Below the pieces are notes generated by a model. That model was not told where the DNA came from and did no database searches. It saw only the letters and a list, made by a program, of their open reading frames with translations. Below, one piece after another: positions 11,883-21,600 of a stretch of 64,000 nt of DNA. The stretch covers positions 1,720,001 to 1,784,000 of the forward strand of contig NZ_JAOWKY010000001.1 in the NCBI RefSeq assembly GCF_025751435.1, read 5' to 3'. The position numbers and the translations under genes were made by a program. Position 1 is the first letter of the stretch. Every line of letters begins with the position of its first letter. The DNA comes from Albidovulum marisflavi (lineage in GTDB: Bacteria; Pseudomonadota; Alphaproteobacteria; Rhodobacterales; Rhodobacteraceae).

Positions 11883-11950
11883 ACCTTACGGGCGCGTCCT
11901 TCGCCCGTTATTTCATGAATATCCGGGTTTCACACTGACAGGGCGAACCA

Positions 11951-13438
<1,488 letters not shown>

Positions 13439-13557
13439 AGCGCGAAGGTGTCGGCGGCGTATCCGGCCCTTTACGGCGCGCGCGGGTGCAAGGGGTGTAT
13501 GATCGCCTGTCAAGATGCCGGGTTTTCGGGTGCCAATCGTGAAGGAGTGGTCTGCTG

Positions 13558-14697
13558 ATGGAACCGTATGGCTTTGCCAGTCCGCGCCTCACGCTTTTCG
13601 GCCGTGGGTGCCGGACCGAGGCTGCCGCTCATATCGCCATGCTGGGCAGGAAGGTGCTGCTTGTTCGCGGCCGCTCGGTCGCCTGGGCAGGGGACCTGCG
13701 CTCGGGGCTGGAGGCGGCCGGGCTGCGCGTGGTCGAAACCCTGGCTCAAGGCGAGCCGACGGTCGGCCAGGTGCGTGCGGCGCTTGAAACCTGCCGCAGC
13801 TTCGGCCCCGATTGCGTCGTCGCAATCGGCGGCGGTTCTGTTGTCGACCTTGCCAAGGCTCTTGCGGCGCTTCTGCCCGCGGGCGGCGATCCCCTGGATT
13901 ATCTTGAGGGGGTGGGCAAGGGGCTGACCCTGGATCCCGATCCTCTGCCGCTTGTGGCGATCCCGACCACCGCCGGGACCGGAGCGGAAGCGACAAGGAA
14001 CGCCGTTCTTGGCGTACCGGATCGCGGGCTGAAGATCAGCCTTCGCGACACGCGCATGATCCCGCGCCTTGCCATCGTGGATCCGGCGCTGACGGACGAT
14101 GCGCCGCGGGCCTTGACCCTGGCCACTGGCCTGGACGCCCTGACCCAGTTGATCGAGGCCTACCTGAGCATTCGCGCCAACATCGTGACCGACGCGCTGT
14201 GCCGCGACGCGGCCCCGAAGGGCATTGCCGCCCTTGGCCGCTTGATGAAGGGCGAGGACCCCCTGGCGCGCGATGCCATGGCAAGGGCGAGCCATCTGAG
14301 CGGCCTCGCGCTGGCGAATGCGGGTCTGGGCATCGTGCACGGGCTGGCGTCCGTCATCGGCGGGCGCGGCGGTTCACATGGCGCGATCTGCGGGCGGTTG
14401 CTGCCCGCGGCGCTGGCGGTGAACGAACGCGCGGCGAGAAAGGCTGGTTTGCCTACCGATCGGTTCGTGCAAGTGGATGAGTGGCTGGCCCAGGGACTTG
14501 GCGGGGAGGTGGGCCGCGGCTCAGACTGCCTGCGACAGTTCGCCGATGCCCATGGCCTGCCATCGCTTCGGGCGCTTGGCTGCGATGCGGGCGAAGAAGG
14601 CGATATCGCCCGCGCCGCGATGACGGCAAGCTCGACCAAAGGCAATCCCGTGCGGTTGGATCTGGAGGAAATCGTCGACATTCTGGCCCGGTCGTAA
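13558..14697 (+). CDS. Iron-containing alcohol dehydrogenase
   Basis: A 379-residue group III alcohol dehydrogenase. The NAD(P)-binding motif GGGSVVDLAKALAAL and the PTTAGTGAEATRNAVL segment are present. Metal-site motifs are ATGLDALTQLIEAYLS and later IVHGLASVIGGRGGSHGAIC. In the first, the usual ligand histidine (DALxH) is glutamine, while the Asp and the two later histidines remain; this variant is common in one subgroup. ATG 13558 follows AAGGAGTGG. The gene lies 119 bp after glpK on the same strand and could oxidise or reduce a short polyol or aldehyde linked to glycerol use. Its substrate is not determinable. Confidence 0.85.
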   Translation: MEPYGFASPRLTLFGRGCRTEAAAHIAMLGRKVLLVRGRSVAWAGDLRSGLEAAGLRVVETLAQGEPTVGQVRAALETCRSFGPDCVVAIGGGSVVDLAKALAALLPAGGDPLDYLEGVGKGLTLDPDPLPLVAIPTTAGTGAEATRNAVLGVPDRGLKISLRDTRMIPRLAIVDPALTDDAPRALTLATGLDALTQLIEAYLSIRANIVTDALCRDAAPKGIAALGRLMKGEDPLARDAMARASHLSGLALANAGLGIVHGLASVIGGRGGSHGAICGRLLPAALAVNERAARKAGLPTDRFVQVDEWLAQGLGGEVGRGSDCLRQFADAHGLPSLRALGCDAGEEGDIARAAMTASSTKGNPVRLDLEEIVDILARS

Positions 14698-14928
14698 CGG
14701 GCCGCAGCCGCCGCTGACCTTCGCCCCGGTCCTGTTTGCGCCCAATAACAGGCATTGCTCAAGCGCGTGCCGCTGACCGCGTTTTGACGGAACCAGGGCT
14801 CAGGCGGCGTCACTGCGTTTCGCGCATCGGTGGCTGGCGTTTGGATGCGCGTCGGCCGCCTTCGCGACGCACCGGCGGATCGCCGCCGCGGTGCACAGCA
14901 TCAATGGTAAGCGAAAAGGCGGCGCCGC

Positions 14929-15051
14929 ACGCTGACCCTCTGGCGATACGACTACAACAACGTCCGGCCACATTCCTCGCTGGGCAACAAGATGCCAGCA
15001 GAAGCGCGCCGATCGCTTGAGCAATCTGAGGGCTCCCTGAGGGCTCCCTGA
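14929..15051 (+). pseudogene. IS3-family transposase C-terminal remnant
   Basis: Translation from 14929 gives TLTLWRYDYNNVRPHSSLGN followed by KMPAEARRSLEQSEG and a stop at 15049-15051. The W-x-x-D-Y-N-x-x-R-P-H-S-S-L block is the end of the IS3-group OrfB integrase, just after the catalytic Glu. Nothing upstream is readable as the rest of the transposase and no start codon fits, so this is a 3' fragment left from a lost insertion sequence. Confidence 0.8.
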
Positions 15052-15059
15052 GGGCTCCG
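15027..15059. repeat. 11-bp tandem repeat, three copies
   Basis: The unit TGAGGGCTCCC occurs twice perfectly and a third time with its last base changed. It spans the end of the transposase remnant, so it arose by local slippage or forms part of the old insertion-sequence end. Confidence 0.7.
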
Positions 15060-15191
15060 CGCCCGGCATGCTTGCCCGACCCGAAACCGACCACTATCAA
15101 ACCCAAGGACTCTCGATATCGACGAGGGAAGACCGGGGGCTGGTCAATGGCGATGCAGGTCCAAGAAGTATTGCGGGTGAAAGGCAGCCGA

Positions 15192-16361
15192 ATGATAGAC
15201 ATCGAAAAGGTCAGATCCGACACCCCCGGCTGTGACTCTGTGCTGCACTTCAACAACGCGGGCTCATCGTTGATGCCGGCCCCGGTCTTTGACGCGGTTC
15301 AGCGGGTCCTGCGCGATGAATACGAGGTTGGCGGCTACGAGGCCGAGCGGCGCGCGCAGGACGACATCGTGGCATTCTATGATGAATTCGCGGGCCTGCT
15401 GAACGCCAGGCCGGACGAGATCGCGTATGTGGAGAATGCGACACGCGCCTGGGACATGGCCTTTTATGGCTTAAGGCTCGGGCCCGGCGACCGGGTCATC
15501 ACGCATGAGTCCGAGTATGCGTCGAACTATCTGGCACTGCTTCAGCAGTCGCGCCGTCTGGGCTTCCAGATTGATCTGGCGCCGTCGGATGCCTTTGGAC
15601 AGATAGATGTTGATGCGCTTGAGCGCATGATCGGCGTTGATACCCGGCTGATCGCCATCACCCATGTCCCGACGCAGGGCGGGCTGGTGAACCCGGCGGC
15701 CGACGTGGGTCGGATCGCGCGAAGACACGGCGTGCTCTATATGCTCGATGCCTGCCAGTCTGTCGGACAGATCGGGTTAGACGTCGAGGTCATTGGTTGC
15801 GATGTCCTGTCGGGAACCGGTCGCAAGTTCTTGCGCGGCCCGCGAGGAACCGGATTTCTTTATGTCCGCACAAGCGTGATCGACAGGATTGACCCGCCGT
15901 TCGTGGATTTGCGCTCGGCGACCTGGACGGAGTCCGACGGCTTCCGGTACGCCGATGGCGCCAGGCGGTTCGAAAACTGGGAAAGCTATGTGGCCGGGCG
16001 TGTCGGCCTGATGACTGCGGTCCGCTACGCGCGTGGCATCGGGCTTGAAAACATCGAACGGCGCGTGTTCGGCCTCGCGCAGGATCTTCGAGACGCGTTG
16101 AGCTTGGTTCCGGGCGTCGAATTGCATGATCTTGGGCAAGTAAAATGCGGGATCGTGACCTTCAGGAAGGACCGGATAGAACCGGCGGCTCTTGCGGATT
16201 TGCTCAGGCGGAAGGCGATCAATGTGTCGGTTTCGGCGTTGCCATATGCCCGCTTGGATCTTGAGCGGCGCAATCTTCCATCCCTAACGCGCGCGTCGGT
16301 CCACTACTTCAATACCGAAGCCGAGATCGGCAGGTTCGCAGACGCGATCAGGGCTGCGTGA
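15192..16361 (+). CDS. Aminotransferase class V / cysteine desulfurase-like PLP enzyme
   Basis: A 389-residue fold-type I pyridoxal-phosphate enzyme. The N-terminus has HFNNAGSSLMP, as in isopenicillin-epimerase-like members. The cofactor region shows THVPTQGGLVNP, MLDACQSVGQ and the Schiff-base lysine in SGTGRKFLRGPRGTGFLY. The C-terminal domain ends with ARASVHYFNTEAEIGRF, typical of the group. The start is uncertain: ATG 15192 gives the best family alignment but has a weak ribosome site, and ATG 15147, with GGGGGC upstream, would add 15 residues. Substrate cannot be assigned; NifS-type iron-sulfur assembly is unlikely without partner genes. Confidence 0.8.
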   Translation: MIDIEKVRSDTPGCDSVLHFNNAGSSLMPAPVFDAVQRVLRDEYEVGGYEAERRAQDDIVAFYDEFAGLLNARPDEIAYVENATRAWDMAFYGLRLGPGDRVITHESEYASNYLALLQQSRRLGFQIDLAPSDAFGQIDVDALERMIGVDTRLIAITHVPTQGGLVNPAADVGRIARRHGVLYMLDACQSVGQIGLDVEVIGCDVLSGTGRKFLRGPRGTGFLYVRTSVIDRIDPPFVDLRSATWTESDGFRYADGARRFENWESYVAGRVGLMTAVRYARGIGLENIERRVFGLAQDLRDALSLVPGVELHDLGQVKCGIVTFRKDRIEPAALADLLRRKAINVSVSALPYARLDLERRNLPSLTRASVHYFNTEAEIGRFADAIRAA

Positions 16362-16529
16362 ACGCCCGCCGATCTGGCAAGACGGGACAGCGCCGCCCTT
16401 GGGACGTTGCCCCAGGGCCGCTGACAATGTGCGGGGCACGGCGTGCGCGAAGCCCTTCTGCGAAGTCTGTCAGCGGCCCTTGGCGGGACTGGTCGCAGCC
16501 CCGCGTTCAAGCCCCCAGGATTGCGCGCA

Positions 16530-17276
16530 CTAGGATTGCGCGGGAAGGTCGGGCTGCTTGACGCGCAGGTTGTTCTGAACATGCTGCACGCCGCTGACCA
16601 TATCCGCGCAGTCTTCGGCCCGCCGCTTGGCGTAGCGGGACTGAACGGTACCGTCCAGCGTCACCTCCCTGTCCTTGACCTCGACGGATATGTCCGTCGC
16701 ATCAAGGGATTCATCGTCGGTCAGCCGATCATTGACGTCCTCGAAAATCCGTTCGTCGGATCGCGTGTAATTCTTCGGCCCGCGGCCCCTGTGATCCATC
16801 TCGCGGCGACGTTCCGCCTCTTCGTCGCCGAACCACGACGACACCTCATCTGCCGCGCGCTCGAAGAAGCCGCGTTCTTCATCCCGCGGCCCACGGTGGC
16901 GGTAGCGTTCGCGGTAGCCAAGGTCGGCGCCGGGGAAGGCCCAGTCGGCAGCGGGCCGGGTGCCATACCAGCCCCCGGCCAGATATCCGCCGGGGATGCC
17001 GCGATAGCCGCCTGCACGGAATCGCTCGTCCCACAACTCCGGGTCCGCGCCGCGACGTCCGTAGGCATCATCGCCTTCCCATCTGCCGCGCCATCCGCGC
17101 CGGCCATAGGGGTCGCGGTCGGGGTCTGAGTAATCCTCCGCGTAATCGCCACCCCGGCGGTCGTCCCGGTCCTGACCATAGTAGCCACGAGCCCGATCCC
17201 GGCGCTGACCTGGATCCCGCTCGCGATAGAAGTTTTCCTGATTTTCGCGCTCATCACGCCGATGACGTCCATTCAT
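16530..17276 (-). CDS. BON-domain protein with long charged N-terminal region
   Basis: A 248-residue protein. The first 180 residues are very rich in Arg, Asp, Gly and Tyr, with repeats of the RDRRGGDY and YGRRG type, and appear disordered. Residues ~185-240 form a BON domain (NYTRSDERIFEDVNDRLTDD, then VTLDGTVQSRYAKRRAED), a fold linked to phospholipid binding and to osmotic shock proteins such as OsmY. No signal peptide is evident. ATG 17276 follows CGGAGAAACATC, which rules out the 8-residue upstream extension. Adjacent to a NepR-like gene, it may belong to the general stress response regulon; this is inference. Confidence 0.8.
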   Translation of the reverse strand: MNGRHRRDERENQENFYRERDPGQRRDRARGYYGQDRDDRRGGDYAEDYSDPDRDPYGRRGWRGRWEGDDAYGRRGADPELWDERFRAGGYRGIPGGYLAGGWYGTRPAADWAFPGADLGYRERYRHRGPRDEERGFFERAADEVSSWFGDEEAERRREMDHRGRGPKNYTRSDERIFEDVNDRLTDDESLDATDISVEVKDREVTLDGTVQSRYAKRRAEDCADMVSGVQHVQNNLRVKQPDLPAQS

Positions 17277-17471
17277 GATGTTTCTCCGGTAGCTCTTCAC
17301 CGGCTCAACACATGCGGCGGGTCAATGTTCCAAAGCCCCGGCTTCGAGTGATGGAAGCCCGCTGGGCTTGATGGTTTCCCAGGTAAAGGGCCTGCCGCGC
17401 CTGCAACGACTGGCGATCGGATGCCTTCCGCCAGCGTTCAAACGTCTTCGTCCGTTCCGCCGGACAACCGA

Positions 17472-17642
17472 TCAGGGCAGGCCTTTGCCGTTTCTCGCCC
17501 GCAATGCATCCTGCAGTTCGCGCGCAAGTTCCAACAGCCTTTCAGGTATCTGTTCCTGTTCGATCTCGCTGAGCTTGCGCAGAAGCGCCTCATCCAGCGT
17601 CTGGACCGAATGCAGATTGGCGCTGTCATCCTGTCTATTCAT
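17472..17642 (-). CDS. NepR-like anti-sigma factor
   Basis: A 56-residue protein. Residues 15-50 form a two-helix pattern with the family core EALLRKLSEIEQEQIPERLL followed by ELARELQDAL, matching NepR, which binds the EcfG sigma factor and is released by PhyR in the alphaproteobacterial general stress response. The ATG at 17642 begins MNRQDDSANLHS; a longer frame to 17753 is less like the family. PhyR and ecfG, its usual neighbours, are not in the window. The upstream AAGTCGG is a weak ribosome site. I recognise the family by pattern only; a profile search would settle it. Confidence 0.65.
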   Translation of the reverse strand: MNRQDDSANLHSVQTLDEALLRKLSEIEQEQIPERLLELARELQDALRARNGKGLP

Positions 17643-18656
17643 CGTCGATCCGACTTCCCACACACGTATCATTACGCAGCAACTTGGGCCTGGATCAATT
17701 TTATTGGCTAAAGTTGCTGACAGCGGGGACTGCGGTCCGCGTCCTTTCCACATTCATCCACACCCGCATCGGCGGCGGCGACTTCCTGCGCGGCATGTTG
17801 ACCAGTCTCGACGTGGCTCCGCTGACCGTGATCATCGTGAACCCGGTTCAGCCCACCAGGGCCGCCGCACGATATGTCAGATATGAAGCGCTACAACTGT
17901 GGCTCGTGGGTGCCAGACGCCCTTCTTGGGCTAGGGATTTGCCACCTGGGTCCTGCGCGTGATGAGTTTTCCAGAAATCTCGTGGAGGGCGGTTTACGCC
18001 CGCTCTTGCCGCAAAAGATAGGCAAAGTATCTTTTCGCGTTGTTCCGCCGCCGGACAGTTCGCCGCTCTCAAGGGCCTGGCGCAGGCATTGGCTGTTGAT
18101 GATTCTGGTGATTCGTACTACCTTTCGGTTTGGGAAATCTGTTGTTGCAAGGGGGCTGGCATCAACCGCAGCATAGCTGCGCCGAGTGCGTTCCGGCGTG
18201 GGTCAAGCGCCAATGGACTGGTGATAACAACATGGTTGTTGGAGCCATTCGGTCGTTCTTGCCTTTCTTCCTTGTCACCGGTGACATGCATTCCTCCATG
18301 CATGCAGGCCGAGCAGACTCTCCCGCAGGGTAATTCAGGCTGATTGAGCGAACGCCTCAAATCGAGCAGGGCTACGCGTTCCTGAGCCAGACTACCAGGG
18401 GGAAGACACTATGTCCGAAACGTCGGTCGCCTGTCCAGGCGCGGCTGTCGCGTACGATTCAAAGGCCGGGGTTCATGGCGCCGGGCTTTCAGCGCGATTG
18501 AGGGCTCTCTTCTCTTAGATACCGGATTCTTTGTTCGACTGGCTCGGAATCATTGGCGCACCGCCGACGGGGGCAGGTGCGGTGGCGCGCGTCGGCGTCG
18601 CGGTCGGGGTTTGCCTGGCCGGATGTTCGAACGCCTTTCCAGATCGGAGCTAGGAC
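17643..18656. other. 1-kb spacer upstream of the secreted repeat protein
   Basis: No frame here has both a good ribosome site and a recognisable sequence. It holds a 20-bp perfect palindrome-like element at 18285-18304. It should contain the promoter of the large secretion substrate that starts at 18657. GC content is visibly lower than in flanking genes. Fragments of decayed genes may be present but none can be named. Confidence 0.45.
18285..18304. promoter_or_regulatory. Perfect inverted repeat, possible operator
   Basis: CATGCAT, six bases, ATGCATG. Two perfect 7-bp arms are spaced as for a dimeric regulator. It lies 350 bp upstream of the large type I secretion substrate gene. No regulator can be assigned. 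Confidence 0.3.
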
Positions 18657-21600
18657 ATGAGTGATCATCTTATCAGTGTTTCAAGCGAGGAAGTGCATAT
18701 AGACGAGACGATGGGACTGCAGGACGGTTCCGACCTTTCGCCGCCGCCGGGCGAGGACAACGACGACAACGACGTTGCGGTGGGATCCATACCGGCGACG
18801 CTTGCGGCGCGTCTGAACGCCATCACGGGAACCTACGCGAACTCAAGCACCGCCAACCTGATCGAAGCGGCGGTCAGCGACAATGAAGTCATCACCGTCA
18901 ATGTCGGCCAAAGCTACGACAATCTTGCACTCACGGATTCCGGTGGCGCGCTGCTGAACGACGTGGATAGCGGCCTGACCACGACGGACGGCCATGCGAT
19001 CCACCTTTTTACCGACACAACGAATGACAACATCGCCTACGGCGTCGACGATGTGACCGGGTTGCTTGTCTTCGTGGTCTATCTTGAAGAGACGGCTTCA
19101 GGCGCGAATGTCTGGCTGGCGCTTTACGACAGCCTTACCCAGCCGACCAATCCGAACAGTTTTGACGAAGCCGTTGATCTGACGAACAAGATCTACGTTT
19201 CGGCCTTTGACGAGGTCGATTTCAGTTTCGACAACGCGCCTCCGGGCGACAACCTGTTCATGGCGTTCTCGAACAACGGCGGCGCACAGACGATCGTCGT
19301 GACCGGGCGCGATCCTGCGAACGAGTCCGAGGGGGAAAACATCTCCTCTGGCGACACTGCGAACACCAGCGGCCAGACCAGCGTCAGCCTTGGGACCAAT
19401 GGCCAGCAGTTCAAGGCGGGCGAAGGCATGTTTGTGACCTTTGTCACGGGCATGAACCCGGATTATGTCGCCGGCCCCGCCCCTGGACCGGATGGTGCGC
19501 CCCTGTCACAGACCGAGGCTGACGTCGAGGCCAACATCGACTTCACCGGCTTCCTGGCGGCGACCTCGGCGGAGTTCCTGATCTCACAGGTAAATCCGGG
19601 CAACTCGTCGACCAGCGTCATGATCCAGATCACCGCTTTCCTCTCGGACGAGGCGGATCCGCTTGACGAGGCCGGGGTGAACTTCGTCGACGAACTCCAC
19701 GATGACACGCCCATCGTGATCACGGATGTCACCATCAACGGCGCCGCCGCCACCTGGAGCTATGTTGACGCCGGGAACCACGCCCTGGGCGTGATCGTCG
19801 AAGGCGTGGTCGATGGCGACATGGTCCAGTACACGACGGCGGGCGACCACACCCGCGTCCTGATCGAGAACGCGCAGCCGACCTCGGGCAAGGGGTCCAA
19901 CATTTCCTTCGACCTTGGCGGATTCAACCTGACGCAGGTTGCCAGTGATACCGAGGAAGTCGGCTCGAAGATGTTCTTCGAAGATGACGGCCCGCAGGCT
20001 GATGTCGCTGCTGACGGCACCGAACCCGGAGCCGCCTACCTGTTCGACGGCAACCAGGCCAGCGGTAACTTCGAAGGGGATAACGGAACCGGCTTGCCGA
20101 CGGGCGACGACCCGCGAGACGGTTCGCCGACATCCGTAGACGTCGATTTCAGCGGCGCGTTCAGCGCCACGACTTCAACGGGTGAAGACGACGAGGGCGC
20201 TTCGACCTCAACGGCCTTCTCTCTTGTGCTGAGCGCGGCGACCGGCTCAACCGTGCAGTTCGGCGGCGCTGACCTGCAAAGCGGCGGCACCGATGTGGTG
20301 TGGGAAGAGGTGACGGCAGGCGTCGCATACCGCGGCGTGCTTGACGGCACCTCGACCGAGGTCTTCAGCCTTTCGGTGAACACGACCACAGGTGTCGTGA
20401 CCTTCAGCCAGTCGATGGTCTTCGACCACGGCACCAACGACTCTGGCCCGTTCAGCACAGACATACTTCTGCTGGACGACAACCAGATCGCGGTGCGGCA
20501 GACGACGACGGTCACGGACGGTGATCTGGACGAGGCATCGGATTACGCCGACGTTGATCTTGGCGGCAACTTCGGGGTTGGCGACGACGGGCCGACGGCG
20601 GACGTGACGCTGTCGGGCTCTGAGCCGGCGGTGAAATATGTCTTTGATGGCGATCTGAGCGGCGGCAACTTCCAGGGGAACAACGGAACTGGTGTGCCGA
20701 CAGACGATGAAGCCAGTGATGGCTCGCCATCTCCCAATTCGGTCAGCTCCGACTTCAGCACCGCCTTCGGTGGCACGGCTACGACCGGCGCGGATGGCAA
20801 CGGTTCGATCACGCCGAGCTATTCGCTGATTCTGGATGTCGCGACGGGCACCCAGGTTCAGTTCAATGACGGGTCGTCGGATATCGGCCTGACCAGCGGC
20901 GGCATAAACGTGGTCTGGGACGATGACGGTGGCAGCGGCGACTATATCGGCATTCTTGCTAGTGGCCCGGATGCCGGCGACGAGGTGTTCCGGATCAGTG
21001 TCGATGGCAGCGGCAACGTCACCTTCACCGAAACGCTGGTCTTCGACCACGGCACCAACGATTCAGGGCCGTTCAGTACCGATCTGCTGACACTCTCCGA
21101 CAACCAGATCAGCGTGCAGAAGTCCGTGACCGCGACCGACAGCGAGGGTGACACCGCTTCGGACAACGAAAGCGTTGATCTTGGCGGCAACTTCGGCGTC
21201 GGCGACGACGGGCCGACGGCGGACGTGACGGTTGTCGCCTTTGATCCGGCGACGAAGTACACGTTCGACGGTGATCTGACCGGCGGAAACTACCAGGGCA
21301 ATAACGGAAGCGGGCTGCCGACAGGCGACCAGGCTGCTGACGGCTCGCCGTCACCGAACGCTGTGACCACCAGCTTCAGCGGCGCTTTCGGCGGATCCGG
21401 CACGACTGGCGCAGACGGGAATGGATCCGTGACGCCAAGCTATGCGCTGGTGCTTGGGGCCGGCCTGTTGGGTACGCAGGTCGAATTCAATGATGGATCC
21501 TCGGACATCGGCCTGACCAGCAACGGCGTCAATGTCGTGTGGGATGATGATGGCGGCAGCGGCGACTTCATCGGCCTTGCCGGCGCGGTCGAGGTGTTCC

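Larger units (their letters stand above)
14698..15191. other. Gene-free spacer holding the IS remnant
   Basis: About 490 bp between the dehydrogenase and the aminotransferase. Apart from the transposase fragment and the tandem 11-mer I see no gene. The first 230 bases contain no readable family. Confidence 0.5.

Noticed and set aside
17684-17962. 92-codon plus-strand frame in the spacer before the exoprotein
   Set aside because: No ribosome site and no family; it overlaps the NepR-like gene's upstream region.
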